A stretch of DNA of 64,000 nucleotides from Flavobacterium luteolum (GTDB taxonomy: Bacteria > Bacteroidota > Bacteroidia > Flavobacteriales > Flavobacteriaceae): contig NZ_CP114286.1 in the NCBI RefSeq assembly GCF_027111275.1, forward strand, positions 3,892,501 through 3,956,500, written 5' to 3'. This document shows positions 45,636-54,666 of this stretch, one piece after another. A program made the position numbers and the translations under genes. Each line of letters opens with the position of its first letter. The stretch's first letter is position 1. The notes under the pieces are model-generated. The model ran no database searches and was not told the DNA's origin. It saw only the letters and a list, made by a program, of their open reading frames with translations.

Positions 45636-46823
45636 ATGAAACGAGTAGTTGTTGGACTTTCAGGTGGAGTAGATTCTAGTGTTGCAGCATATTTATTGCA
45701 GCAGCAGGGATACGAAGTTATTGGCCTTTTCATGAAGAACTGGCACGATGATTCGGTTACTATTTCGAACGAATGTCCTTGGCTGGAAGACAGTAACGAT
45801 GCTTTGCTTGTTGCTGAAAAACTGGGTATACCGTTTCAAACTGTTGATTTAAGTGAAGAATACAAAGAAAAAATCGTTGACTACATGTTTAACGAATACG
45901 AAAAAGGAAGAACTCCAAATCCTGATGTGCTTTGTAACCGCGAAATCAAATTTGATGTGTTTATGAAAATCGCTTTAAGCCTTGGTGCAGATTATGTGGC
46001 AACAGGACATTATTGCCAAAAAAGCGAAATTGAAGTAGACGGAAAACCAGTTTACCAATTAATTGCTGGAAATGATGTGAACAAAGATCAATCGTACTTT
46101 TTATGCCAGTTGTCTCAAGAGCAATTGTCAAAAGCTTTGTTTCCTATTGGAGCTTTAACAAAACCAGAAGTACGTGAAATTGCTGCCGAAATGGAATTGG
46201 TTACAGCTGAAAAGAAAGATTCTCAAGGTTTATGTTTTATTGGAAAAGTTCGTCTTCCAGAATTTTTACAGCAAAAACTACAGCCTAAAGATGGTAAAAT
46301 TGTTCAGATTGATAAAAATGATCCGATTTATACTGTTGAGAAATCGGCTGAACTTTCTTTGGAAGAAAGACTAAAATTAGAATCTCAAAAATTAGAATAT
46401 CTTCCAACAATGGGAAAAGTAGTTGGAAAACACCAAGGCGCACATTATTTTACAGTTGGACAAAGAAAAGGTCTGAATGTAGGAGGTACAATAGATCCTT
46501 TATTTGTAATTGCTACTGATGTAGAGACTAATACCATTTATACAGGTATGTCAAGCCAGCATCCAGGTTTGTTTAAAAAAGCACTTTTTGTTGGAGAATC
46601 TGAAGTACACTGGATTAGAGAAGACATGACTCTTAAACCTGGTGAGAAAATGGAAGTGATGGCTAGAATTCGTTACCGTCAGCCTTTGCAAAAAGCTGTT
46701 TTATATCAATTTGAAGACGGAATGTATGTAGAGTTTGAAGAGCCGCAGTCTGCTATTACAGAAGGACAATTTGTTGCTTGGTATTTGGAAAATGAATTAG
46801 TTGGTTCGGGAGTAATTTCTTAG
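45636..46823 (+). CDS. mnmA: tRNA-specific 2-thiouridylase MnmA
   Basis: A 395-residue enzyme that thiolates U34 of tRNAs for Lys, Glu and Gln. P-loop [15 protein letters not shown] at residues 7-21, catalytic cysteines at about 100 (CNREIKF) and 200 (GLCFIGK), and the GHY motif (VATGHYCQ) are present, followed by the C-terminal beta-barrel. Full length for the family, starting at the residues just before the P-loop. It precedes the subtilase gene with a stem-loop in the 44-bp gap. Confidence 0.97.
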   Translation: MKRVVVGLSGGVDSSVAAYLLQQQGYEVIGLFMKNWHDDSVTISNECPWLEDSNDALLVAEKLGIPFQTVDLSEEYKEKIVDYMFNEYEKGRTPNPDVLCNREIKFDVFMKIALSLGADYVATGHYCQKSEIEVDGKPVYQLIAGNDVNKDQSYFLCQLSQEQLSKALFPIGALTKPEVREIAAEMELVTAEKKDSQGLCFIGKVRLPEFLQQKLQPKDGKIVQIDKNDPIYTVEKSAELSLEERLKLESQKLEYLPTMGKVVGKHQGAHYFTVGQRKGLNVGGTIDPLFVIATDVETNTIYTGMSSQHPGLFKKALFVGESEVHWIREDMTLKPGEKMEVMARIRYRQPLQKAVLYQFEDGMYVEFEEPQSAITEGQFVAWYLENELVGSGVIS

Positions 46824-46824
46824 C

Positions 46825-46864
46825 TTTATACTTTATTTGGGAGTAAATCCCTTAAAGGTATAAA
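46825..46864. other. Stem-loop between mnmA and the subtilase gene
   Basis: TTTATACTTTA pairs with TAAAGGTATAAA (one bulge), and an inner GGGA/TCCC pair extends the stem. It ends just before the ATG at 46868 and has no T run, so it may affect translation or mRNA processing rather than terminate. Confidence 0.5.
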
Positions 46865-46867
46865 TTG

Positions 46868-48475
46868 ATGAGATGTAGCTTTACTTTTCTTTTATTACTT
46901 CTTTCGTTTACAGTATTTTCACAAGAAGATGCGTGGGTTTATTTTAATGGTAAACCTAATGCACAAGCTTTTTATGACAATCCATTAAGCGAGCTTTCGC
47001 AAAGAGCCTTGGATCGAAGAACGAGCCAGAATATTGCTTTAGCTATTACAGATGCTCCTCTAGAAATCTCTTATGTAAATCAAATTGCTTCAAGCGCAGG
47101 AATTACTATAAAAGCGCAATCAAAATGGTTGAATGCACTTCATATTCAAGGAACTCAATCGAATATTAATGCCTTAAAATCACTGTCTTTTGTTTCTAGA
47201 ATTGAGTTTGCAGATAGAACTTTAAATACTACAGGGAAAAGAGTTTCTGAAGCTTCTATAAACCAAGTTCACGAACAGTTAAAGACTACAATTTATTATT
47301 CTTATGGAAATTCTGCGAATCAAATTCAGATGCTAAACGGACAAGTTCTCCATCAGCAGAATTATACAGGAGAAGGAAAAATTATAGCAGTTATGGACGG
47401 CGGTTTTCCTGGCGTTAATACTGCGCAGCCATTTGAAAATCTTAGAAATAATAATAAGATTCTAGGTGGTTATGATTATACGACCAGAAACAGCAATTTC
47501 TATACGGGCGATTCTCATGGAACTTCGGTGCTTTCAACTATGGGCGGTTATAAAGCAAATTCTTTAGTAGGAACTGCTCCAAATGCATCTTATTATCTTT
47601 TTATTACAGAAATTCAAGCTCAAGAGATTCCGTTGGAAGAATCGCTTTGGGTTGAAGCTGCGGAAAAGGCTGATGCTTTAGGAGTCGATATAATTACTAC
47701 TTCATTAGGCTATTTTTTGGATAGAGACGAAATTAGGTACAATCACACCTACAGCGAGATGAATGGAATTACGACTTTTATTTCTCGCGGTGTTGAAATT
47801 GCTTTTAGTAAAGGAATTTTGGTTTTGGCATCTGCTGGAAATGAAGGAACTCAAGTAGAAAAACATATTGGTGCTCCTGCAGATGCGGTTTCTGTGTTGA
47901 CAGTTGGTTCTGTTAATGCTTCTAAAGTAAGAGCTAGTTCTAGTTCTATCGGACCAAGTTACGATGGAAGAATAAAACCAGATGTTATGGCGCAAGGAGC
48001 ATCGGCGGTAGTTTCCGATGCAAATGGAAATATTGTGACAGCAAGCGGAACGTCATTTTCTTGTCCAATAATGGCGGGAATGGCAGCTTCTTTATGGCAG
48101 GCATTTCCAACTAAAACCAATAATGAAATTAGACAAATGATTTTGCAATCTGCCGATAGATATGCGAATCCTGATAACAATTACGGATACGGAATTCCAA
48201 ATTTTGGTGCTGCATTGAGTGTTGATGATTTTATTGCCGAAACTGCTTTTTCGGTTTATCCAAACCCAACTCAAACATCGATTACTTTTTCTTTTTTAAA
48301 CGAAGACAATACAGCATCAGTAACTATTTATTCTGTTTTAGGACAGAAGTTAATTGAAGAAAAAATTAGTAATTTAAATCCCGTTCTGTCTTTACAATCT
48401 TTACAAAGCGGACTTTATTTTTATAGTTTTGACGCCAATAAACTGCATAAGACAGGAAAGATAATCAAGCAATAA
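46868..48475 (+). CDS. Subtilisin-like serine protease (S8) with type IX secretion sorting domain
   Basis: A 535-residue secreted protease. Signal peptide (MRCSFTFLLLLLSFTVFSQ), a propeptide (about 20-165), then the catalytic domain with Asp177 (IIAVMDGGF), His217 (GDSHGTS) and Ser396 (ASGTSFSCP). The C-terminal about 75 residues (FSVYPNPTQTSITFSF ... SGLYFYSF) form a type IX secretion (Por) sorting domain, so it is exported across the outer membrane. The start at 46868 is preferred over a TTG one codon upstream. The next gene starts 9 bp after its stop. Confidence 0.96.
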   Translation: MRCSFTFLLLLLSFTVFSQEDAWVYFNGKPNAQAFYDNPLSELSQRALDRRTSQNIALAITDAPLEISYVNQIASSAGITIKAQSKWLNALHIQGTQSNINALKSLSFVSRIEFADRTLNTTGKRVSEASINQVHEQLKTTIYYSYGNSANQIQMLNGQVLHQQNYTGEGKIIAVMDGGFPGVNTAQPFENLRNNNKILGGYDYTTRNSNFYTGDSHGTSVLSTMGGYKANSLVGTAPNASYYLFITEIQAQEIPLEESLWVEAAEKADALGVDIITTSLGYFLDRDEIRYNHTYSEMNGITTFISRGVEIAFSKGILVLASAGNEGTQVEKHIGAPADAVSVLTVGSVNASKVRASSSSIGPSYDGRIKPDVMAQGASAVVSDANGNIVTASGTSFSCPIMAGMAASLWQAFPTKTNNEIRQMILQSADRYANPDNNYGYGIPNFGAALSVDDFIAETAFSVYPNPTQTSITFSFLNEDNTASVTIYSVLGQKLIEEKISNLNPVLSLQSLQSGLYFYSFDANKLHKTGKIIKQ

Positions 48476-48483
48476 TTTTCTTA

Positions 48484-49428
48484 ATGAATAAAATCACCCA
48501 ACTTTTCAATATAAAATATCCAATCATTCAAGGCGGAATGATCTGGAACAGTGGTTATAAATTGGCTTCGGCAGTAAGTAATGCTGGAGGTTTAGGGCTT
48601 ATTGGTGCAGGTTCGATGTATCCAGAAGTTTTAAGAGAACACATCCAAAAATGTAAAAAAGCAACTGGCAAACCTTTTGGTGTCAATATTCCGATGTTAT
48701 ATCCAAATATCGAAGAAATTATGAATATTGTGGTTGAAGAAGGCGTTAAAATCGTTTTTACGTCGGCTGGAAATCCTAAAACCTGGACTTCTTTTTTGAA
48801 AGAAAAAGGAATTACAGTTGTACATGTAGTAAGCAGCAGTATTTTTGCTTTGAAAGCGCAAGATGCTGGTGTAGATGCGGTCGTAGCCGAAGGTTTTGAA
48901 GCGGGAGGTCATAACGGACGCGAAGAAACCACTACTTTGACTTTGATTCCAATGGTGAAAGAAAAAATAAAAATTCCTTTAATTGCAGCGGGAGGAATTG
49001 CTACAGGAAGAGGAATGCTTGCTGCAATGGTTCTTGGAGCAGATGGTGTTCAGGTTGGAAGTCGTTTTGCGGCATCTATAGAATCTTCTTCACACAATAA
49101 TTTTAAAGAAACTATAGTTAGTACTATAGAAGGCGGTACGCAGTTGACTTTGAGAGAATTAGCGCCTGTTCGATTAATAAAAAATAAATTTTATCAGGAT
49201 GTTCAGGATTTGTATCAAAAATGTCCATCCAAAGAAGAATTGGTTCAGCTTTTAGGAAGAGCTAGAGCAAAAAAAGGAATGTTTGAAGGAGATTTGGATG
49301 AGGGAGAATTGGAAATTGGACAAGTAGCAGGTCTAATTCATGAAATCTTACCAGTTGAGCAAATTGTTCAACAAATGATAGCCGAATTTGAAGTCGCATC
49401 CAAAGAAAAGAGTACTTTTGAGTTTTAA
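48484..49428 (+). CDS. Nitronate monooxygenase-family protein
   Basis: A 314-residue FMN-dependent TIM-barrel protein. It shows IKYPIIQGGMIWNSGYKLASAVSNAGGLGLIG at the N-terminus, the FMN phosphate site AAGGIATGRGMLAAMVLGADGVQVGSRF, and EAGGHNGREE with the His of nitronate monooxygenases. The same family includes FabK enoyl-ACP reductases, so the exact reaction is uncertain. It is 9 bp downstream of the subtilase gene, a likely operon. Confidence 0.85.
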   Translation: MNKITQLFNIKYPIIQGGMIWNSGYKLASAVSNAGGLGLIGAGSMYPEVLREHIQKCKKATGKPFGVNIPMLYPNIEEIMNIVVEEGVKIVFTSAGNPKTWTSFLKEKGITVVHVVSSSIFALKAQDAGVDAVVAEGFEAGGHNGREETTTLTLIPMVKEKIKIPLIAAGGIATGRGMLAAMVLGADGVQVGSRFAASIESSSHNNFKETIVSTIEGGTQLTLRELAPVRLIKNKFYQDVQDLYQKCPSKEELVQLLGRARAKKGMFEGDLDEGELEIGQVAGLIHEILPVEQIVQQMIAEFEVASKEKSTFEF

Positions 49429-49448
49429 TTACCTGCAAGAAATATTTT

Positions 49449-49859
49449 ATGAATTTCCTACGCCCCTACATATTGTTACTATTTTTAGCTTTTGGATTGC
49501 AACAGGTTCAGAGTCAGTCTTATCATTTTAAAACCTCAGGATTTAGTGTTCTGGAAAAAAATGAAAGAGGCAAGTGGGGTGAGTGGTCCAATCTAGATCT
49601 GGTAAATCTTTCGGTGGTTTTAGATACCAATAAACATAGGATTGTTGTGTATTCTCAAGAAATCCAGCTTTACAGTATTTTAGATTATATAGAAAGAGAA
49701 GAAAACGATACCGACATTGTATATTCCTTTATGTGTAAAGATAATGACGGAAAAGAATGTAAACTGTCAATTATTACTCGAAAAAAACAAGACTATAGAA
49801 AACAGCTTTATATCAATTATGACGATCATATTATTGTGTATAATATTATTACAGTATAA
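49449..49859 (+). CDS. Exported hypothetical protein
   Basis: A 136-residue protein with a signal peptide (MNFLRPYILLLFLAFGLQQVQSQ). The mature part is beta-rich (SYHFKTSGFSVLEKNERGKWGEWSNLDLVNLSVVLDT, LYINYDDHIIVYNII). I do not recognise the family. It follows the nitronate monooxygenase gene by 20 bp and is closed by the octamer-flanked terminator at 49861-49997. Confidence 0.72.
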   Translation: MNFLRPYILLLFLAFGLQQVQSQSYHFKTSGFSVLEKNERGKWGEWSNLDLVNLSVVLDTNKHRIVVYSQEIQLYSILDYIEREENDTDIVYSFMCKDNDGKECKLSIITRKKQDYRKQLYINYDDHIIVYNIITV

Positions 49860-49860
49860 T

Positions 49861-49997
49861 AAGGTTCTAAGATACTAAGGTTCTGAGGTGCTAAGTTTTT
49901 TATATAGCAAACCCGACAGGTTTTTAAACTGTCGGGTTTGTTGTTTTATTTAAGCTCAAAAGGCTTAGAACCTTAGTATCTCAGAACCTCAGAACCT
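49861..49997. repeat. Octamer-array inverted repeat with nested terminator
   Basis: The left arm 49861-49895 reads GGTTCTAA, GATACTAA, GGTTCTGA, GGTGCTAA; the right arm 49963-49997 carries the same octamers inverted in a different order. The terminator at 49908-49940 lies between. It separates convergent genes, as at 3878-4030. Confidence 0.82.
49908..49940. terminator. Intrinsic terminator
   Basis: CAAACCCGACAG pairs perfectly with CTGTCGGGTTTG over 12 bp. Placed between convergent genes. Confidence 0.85.
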
Positions 49998-50436
49998 ACA
50001 AAGAATCCACATCCTTAATAAACTCATCATATTCTAAATAGAACATTTCTAGAGCGTGCATATTTTCGTTGAAAAAATCAAAAATAGTATCCCAAGTATT
50101 TTTATTGCTGAAACCAACGCCTAGTTTTTCAACCCAAATTCTGCTGATGGTTTTACCACTTTCTAGAGTATGATTTTTCTCAAAGACTAAATCTTTAATA
50201 AATTCTTCTTCTAAAATATTTTTTAAAGCTTCCAGTTTTTCGAAATACGCAATGCGTTTTTCATCGCTTCGCTGTTCAATGTCAATTAAAACTTGAGCCT
50301 TTTTGTTGTCAACATAAAACTTAAAAGAAAAGTCTTTGATCTTTGTATCATAAAGCACCCATTTACGAGGATATTTTTCGGCAAAAGCTACCCAAAATTC
50401 TCTTTTTATTCTTTGTGATTCTTCTTTGCTGTACAT
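49996..50436 (-). CDS. DUF4268 domain protein
   Basis: A 146-residue protein with the DUF4268 pattern: KREFWVAFAEKYPRK near the start, FKFYVDNKKAQVLIDIEQRSDEKRIAYFEKLEALK in the centre and IFDFFNENMHALEMFYLEY at the end. The family occurs in Bacteroidota and archaea and has no firm function; some members are linked to restriction-like endonuclease folds, which I do not see clearly here. It is divergent from the NUDIX gene and converges on the exported hypothetical protein gene. Confidence 0.8.
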   Translation of the reverse strand: MYSKEESQRIKREFWVAFAEKYPRKWVLYDTKIKDFSFKFYVDNKKAQVLIDIEQRSDEKRIAYFEKLEALKNILEEEFIKDLVFEKNHTLESGKTISRIWVEKLGVGFSNKNTWDTIFDFFNENMHALEMFYLEYDEFIKDVDSL

Positions 50437-50528
50437 TTTTTTAGGCTTTAATAATAGAAAACTTGTGGTACTGCGTTTTCTGGAGTATATTTATGTTTTA
50501 TTTGAAAGTACAAAAATAAGCTTTGATT

Positions 50529-51173
50529 ATGAATTTTCAAGACTTTTTGAAATATGTTCCCAATATAATTCCTGTAGAGCTGCCAGCAGTAACCTCACAT
50601 TTAAAAATGGCACCCAAAGAACGTATAGAAGGATTAAAAAATCTTGATATCGAAGCGCTAAATGCCAGAATGGCTGGAGTAATGATGCTGTTTTATCCAA
50701 AACAAGAAAAAACACATCTCGTTTTGATTGTGAGAAACGCTTATGATGGTGTTCATTCGGCACAGATTGCATTTCCGGGAGGAAAGTATGAAAAGGAAGA
50801 TTTAGATTTTGAAACCACAGCACTTAGAGAAACACATGAGGAAGTAGGAATTACTAGTGACAAAATAAATATAGTTAAGCGTTTTTCTCCAATGTATATT
50901 CCGCCAAGTAATTTTTTGGTACATCCGTTTTTAGGAATTGCAACAGAGGAACTTTCTTTTTACCCTGATATAAGAGAGGTAGCCGGAATTATAGAATTGC
51001 CTTTGTCTGTTTTTTTAAATGATGATATTGTTATCGAAGCCAGATTATCAACTTCTTATGGAGCAAATATTTTAGTTCCAGCCTTTAATATTCAGAACCA
51101 TATTGTTTGGGGAGCCACAGCGATGATTTTGAGTGAATTGAGAGATGTTTTGCAAGCAGTTATTGCAAAATAA
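50529..51173 (+). CDS. NUDIX hydrolase, CoA pyrophosphatase-like
   Basis: A 214-residue protein with a complete NUDIX box at about 85-107 (GGKYEKEDLDFETTALRE then THEEVGI), giving the metal-binding Glu set (Glu101, 104, 105). VRNAYDGVHSAQIAFPGG before the box is the UPF0035-type signature of CoA pyrophosphatases (CoAse), which degrade CoA and its derivatives. The ATG at 50529 is used; two weak codons upstream are not needed. Confidence 0.88.
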   Translation: MNFQDFLKYVPNIIPVELPAVTSHLKMAPKERIEGLKNLDIEALNARMAGVMMLFYPKQEKTHLVLIVRNAYDGVHSAQIAFPGGKYEKEDLDFETTALRETHEEVGITSDKINIVKRFSPMYIPPSNFLVHPFLGIATEELSFYPDIREVAGIIELPLSVFLNDDIVIEARLSTSYGANILVPAFNIQNHIVWGATAMILSELRDVLQAVIAK

Positions 51174-51245
51174 ATTTGATAAAGTTTATTTAATGATTTG
51201 ATATTCATTTGGATAACTCTTAATTGGAGAAATTGTTTTATACTG

Positions 51246-51274
51246 TTGCTAAAAGAATAATTTTTGTATGTTTG
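51246..51274 (+). promoter_or_regulatory. Promoter of the PlsC-like gene (TTG-N18-TATGTTTG)
   Basis: TTG at 51246-51248 and TATGTTTG at 51267-51274, an 18-bp spacer. Leader about 28 nt to the ATG at 51306. Confidence 0.65.
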
Positions 51275-51305
51275 CGACCTAACAAAAAAATAAGATAAAT
51301 TAGTT

Positions 51306-52136
51306 ATGGGATTGTTTAAACGAAATCCTTTTGGGCATATATTATTCATCAAGAAATGGTTAATCCGTATTTTGGGGGCCATGACTCATAGAAGATATAG
51401 AGGTTTTAATGAATTGCAGATTGAAGGATCTGAGATTATTAAAACGCTTCCAGATAATAATGTTTTGTTTATATCCAATCACCAGACTTATTTTGCAGAT
51501 GTGGTAGCGATGTTTCATGTCTTTAATGCCAGTTTATCTGGACGTCAGGATACAATTAAAAATATTGGTTATCTGTGGCAACCTAAAATGAATATTTATT
51601 ATGTTGCGGCAAAAGAGACTATGCAAGCTGGTTTGCTGCCGAGAATTTTGGCTTATGTCGGTGCAATTACCGTTGAACGAACATGGCGCGCTAAAGGTGT
51701 TGATGTTACCGAAAAACGTGAGGTAAACCCAAACGATACTGAAAATATTAGAATTGCCCTTGAAGACGGTTGGGTAATTACTTTTCCTCAAGGAACTACA
51801 AAATCATTTAAGCCTGTTCGTAAAGGAACTGCACATATTATCAAACAGCACAAACCAATCGTTATTCCAATTGTAATTGACGGCTTCCGTAGATCATTCG
51901 ATAAAAAAGGACTTCGAATGAAGAAAAAAGGAATACTACAATCTTTCATTATCAAAGAACCTCTAGATATTGATTATGAAAATGATACAATCGAACAAAT
52001 TGTAGAAAAAGTAGAATACGCAATTGAACAACATCCATCATTTTTAAAAGTTATTCCTGCTGAAGAAATCAAAGCACAAGAAGAACTTAATGAAATGAGA
52101 AGATGGAGTTACAAGGATTCTGAAAATGAATATTAG
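51306..52136 (+). CDS. PlsC-like acyltransferase with variant active-site motifs
   Basis: A 276-residue membrane-associated protein with the 1-acyl-glycerol-3-phosphate acyltransferase fold. The usual HX4D is here NHQTYFAD, with five residues between His59 and Asp65, and the FPEGTR motif is FPQGTT at 160-165, so Glu and Arg are replaced. IPIVIDGFRRSF follows as in the family. The fold is clear, but whether it uses lysophosphatidate or another lipid acceptor is open. A strong promoter precedes it. Confidence 0.83.
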   Translation: MGLFKRNPFGHILFIKKWLIRILGAMTHRRYRGFNELQIEGSEIIKTLPDNNVLFISNHQTYFADVVAMFHVFNASLSGRQDTIKNIGYLWQPKMNIYYVAAKETMQAGLLPRILAYVGAITVERTWRAKGVDVTEKREVNPNDTENIRIALEDGWVITFPQGTTKSFKPVRKGTAHIIKQHKPIVIPIVIDGFRRSFDKKGLRMKKKGILQSFIIKEPLDIDYENDTIEQIVEKVEYAIEQHPSFLKVIPAEEIKAQEELNEMRRWSYKDSENEY

Positions 52137-52138
52137 AT

Positions 52139-52771
52139 TTAAAAATCAATTTTTTTCAATTCTTTATAATTAGCATATAATCTGCGTAAAAGTGTTCCGT
52201 AAATCACTCTGTAGAAACACCAAAATAATCCGAAGAAACCTAAAATTACTAAGATTAGGATGCCTATTGTTACAAACATAGCTTTTCCGTTCATGGCTAA
52301 TTTTTCTCTAAGAAACTCCATGTCTGGATTGTACACAAAAGCAATAAAAAAGCTCAGAATTGCTGTGATTACAATCATTCCCAAGTTGTACCAAACATAA
52401 TATTGCACCGTTTTACGGGTTTTTAGGATAGCGCTCATCAAAGATTTTGTGGCTATTGTAGTCGAAATTGTTTTGTAATTTTTATAGAAGATGTAAACAA
52501 AAATTAAAACAACCACATAATTGAAATAGGTTAGAAACTCTAAAGCAGTTACAATTTCAGGATGGTTCATTTTGTGCAATACATCGTCTGTATTGATGAA
52601 AATATTTGAAAATGTCCAAAACGAAATTTCCAAAATGCTGATAATCAAAATCCATTTTACAATGGAAGATGACTTTCTGTGAATCATCTTGTAGATTTCG
52701 TTTTCAGAAATTTGTTGAAAAGAACCTGAGTTCTTTTGCCAATCTTTTTTTAATAAATCCAGTTCTTTCAT
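52139..52771 (-). CDS. Membrane protein, putative anti-sigma partner
   Basis: A 210-residue protein with about four transmembrane helices (IVKWILIISILEISFWTF, FLTYFNYVVVLIFVYIFY, YYVWYNLGMIVITAILSFFIAF, MFVTIGILILVILGFFGLFW) and a short cytosolic N-terminus (ELDLLKKDWQKNSGSFQQISENEIYKMI). It lies 8 bp after an ECF sigma gene, the classical place for an anti-sigma factor, but no zinc anti-sigma motif is visible. Function otherwise unknown. Confidence 0.7.
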   Translation of the reverse strand: MKELDLLKKDWQKNSGSFQQISENEIYKMIHRKSSSIVKWILIISILEISFWTFSNIFINTDDVLHKMNHPEIVTALEFLTYFNYVVVLIFVYIFYKNYKTISTTIATKSLMSAILKTRKTVQYYVWYNLGMIVITAILSFFIAFVYNPDMEFLREKLAMNGKAMFVTIGILILVILGFFGLFWCFYRVIYGTLLRRLYANYKELKKIDF

Positions 52772-52779
52772 AATAATTT

Positions 52780-53274
52780 TTAAGGATTTAGTATTTTTTT
52801 AAGTTTCCCCTTAATTCTGTTCATTTTCACGCGCGCATTCACTTCGCTGATTCCTAGGGTTTCAGCTATTTCTTGATAATCTTTGTCTTCTAAATACATA
52901 AAAACTAATGCCTTTTCGATGTCATTTAATTGATAAACTGCTTTGTACATCAGTTTAATCTGTTCTTCTTCTTCATAATTATAGTCAACATCTTTTACAA
53001 AATGCTGATGGTTTTCATAATCTACGGTCGATATAGTTCTTTTGGTTTTGCGGTATAAGGTAATCGCTGTGTTTAAGGCAACACGATATGTCCAAGTCGA
53101 AAATTTACTGTCGCCTCTAAATTTTGGATAAGCTTTCCAAAGCTGTATGGTAATCTCTTGAAACAGGTCTTTATGAGCGTCTTCTCCAGCAGTATATAAT
53201 CTACAAATCTTGTGGATTATATTCTGATTTGCCTGCAGCTGCGCAACAAATGACTGTTCTAGATTTTCGCTCAT
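52780..53274 (-). CDS. ECF-type RNA polymerase sigma factor
   Basis: A 164-residue sigma-70 family protein. Region 2 spans about 25-95 (FQEITIQLWKAYPKFRGDSKFSTWTYRVALNTAI) and region 4 about 110-160 (MYKAVYQLNDIEKALVFMYLEDKDYQEIAETLGISEVNARVKMNRIKGKL). It directs transcription of a small regulon, probably in response to an envelope signal sensed by the downstream membrane protein. It is not adjacent to the PUL and the targets are unknown. Confidence 0.94.
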   Translation of the reverse strand: MSENLEQSFVAQLQANQNIIHKICRLYTAGEDAHKDLFQEITIQLWKAYPKFRGDSKFSTWTYRVALNTAITLYRKTKRTISTVDYENHQHFVKDVDYNYEEEEQIKLMYKAVYQLNDIEKALVFMYLEDKDYQEIAETLGISEVNARVKMNRIKGKLKKILNP

Positions 53275-53320
53275 AATGTATTAGTAGTTATGAAATCATT
53301 TTTGTTACAGTTGAGTTTAT

Positions 53321-53423
53321 TTTTTTTGCCACAGATTGAACAGATTTTAATGATTTCTATTTTTAGACTAAATGATTAAAAGAGATTAGAAATCATTTTT
53401 AATCATTTAATCTGTGGTAAAAG
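53321..53423. repeat. CCACAGATT-family inverted repeat
   Basis: TTTGCCACAGATTGAACAG at the left pairs imperfectly with TTAATCTGTGGTAAAA at the right, with TGATTTCTA and TAGAAATCA inside. Related to the copy at 17798-17880. It occupies the gap between the sigma factor and DUF3810 genes. Confidence 0.75.
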
Positions 53424-53426
53424 AAA

Positions 53427-54488
53427 TTATAGTTCTCTTGTTTTATAATAATTAATAGTCAAATCGATGAATTTACTATAGCTTTTCATTCCATCTTTTT
53501 GGTTATTTGTTTTTAAAAAACTATCCCAAAGAAAATGAAAACCTTCGTCTATAAATGTGTCATATTTTTTCCAGAAATCTTGGTCTTCTTGATAGTTTTT
53601 TAAAATTCCAGTATTTACTTGTTTCTTTAGTATTTCAAAAATTTTCTCGTTTTTAAACTGCCAGATTCCGAGACAATAACGTAATGCAAAACTATATCCT
53701 GCATATTGATAATATAAATTGTCATTTTTGACAGAAGCCAAAAGACCAATAAAATTGCATTCGCTTTCACTTGCAAAACCAATCTGATGCGCCATTTCAT
53801 GAGATGTAGTTAGCGGAAAAGTGTACATTGGCAATAAGTCGTTAATTTGCGCTTCGTTTGTAAATGGATTTAAATAGCCGCCAAATCCCATATAAGTTAA
53901 AGGAAGGCTGAACAATGATTTTTTTACGCTTAATGTTTTGTATTCAAAATAAGGATGTTCTTTTGCTAAATTATCATAACCGTTTAAAATCATGTTAAAT
54001 GACTCTTTCTGTGAATATGGAAAGACAATTTTAGAGCTATTATTTTTTGTGATTTGAAACTGAACTTCATTCGTCTTTGCAATTAATCTTTTGGTGAAAG
54101 CCAAAAGATCAGCATCGGTATATTCTCTTTTGATTTCCATTTTCTCAAAAAGAGGTTTGCGATAATAATTGAAAGCCCAAAGCAGATGGAAGAAAAAGTA
54201 AAAAACAGAAATTTTGCCTATTATTTTTAAAAGATGATCTTTCCAATTAGCCTTCCATGTTCCTCTTATTTTCCAAAACCAGCTAATTATAGAAATCATC
54301 AAAATAGCATAAATTATGTCGCCGACAGAAAACGGAATATTGCCTAAAACTGTTCTAGAAAAATGTGAAATCCTGGCGAATAAATTTTTACTGTAAAAAC
54401 CTTCAACAAAATCTGGGAAGTATGGAAGGATTTTATAAAAGATGATTTGAACTATTAGAAATAAAGGTAAAACGTATTTTGATTTCAC
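53427..54488 (-). CDS. DUF3810 family membrane protein, metallopeptidase-like
   Basis: A 353-residue protein with about three N-terminal helices and a long extracytoplasmic domain containing HEMAH at 230-234 and ASESECNFIG at 239-248, a HExxH zinc motif with a downstream Glu. This pattern is the hallmark of DUF3810; a peptidase activity is implied but not shown as far as I know. It starts with MKSKYVLPLFLIVQIIF, an anchor. It sits alone between the repeat and pepD, divergent from pepD. Confidence 0.85.
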   Translation of the reverse strand: MKSKYVLPLFLIVQIIFYKILPYFPDFVEGFYSKNLFARISHFSRTVLGNIPFSVGDIIYAILMISIISWFWKIRGTWKANWKDHLLKIIGKISVFYFFFHLLWAFNYYRKPLFEKMEIKREYTDADLLAFTKRLIAKTNEVQFQITKNNSSKIVFPYSQKESFNMILNGYDNLAKEHPYFEYKTLSVKKSLFSLPLTYMGFGGYLNPFTNEAQINDLLPMYTFPLTTSHEMAHQIGFASESECNFIGLLASVKNDNLYYQYAGYSFALRYCLGIWQFKNEKIFEILKKQVNTGILKNYQEDQDFWKKYDTFIDEGFHFLWDSFLKTNNQKDGMKSYSKFIDLTINYYKTREL

Positions 54489-54584
54489 AAGGTAAATTTT
54501 AGATACGTAAATATAAACACAATTATTTGTAACTAAAAAAGAATAGTATTTGTGAAATTTGATTTTAAAGTGGATAATTAGTGC

Positions 54585-54604
54585 TAATTCGTGAAATTTG
54601 TGGC
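54585..54604. repeat. Half copy of the CCACGAATTTCGC element
   Basis: AATTCGTGAAATTTGTGGC matches the arms of the element at 978-1100. It overlaps the upstream part of the pepD promoter region. Confidence 0.6.
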
Positions 54605-54624
54605 GAAAAAAAATATAAACTTTG

Positions 54625-54632
54625 TAACTTTG
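54625..54632 (+). promoter_or_regulatory. -7 element of pepD (TAACTTTG)
   Basis: TAACTTTG lies about 31 nt before the pepD ATG. A TTG at 54598-54600 is 24 bp upstream, slightly long. Confidence 0.45.
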
Positions 54633-54666
54633 AAGCTCTTAATTGTTAAACATCAAACAAAATATA

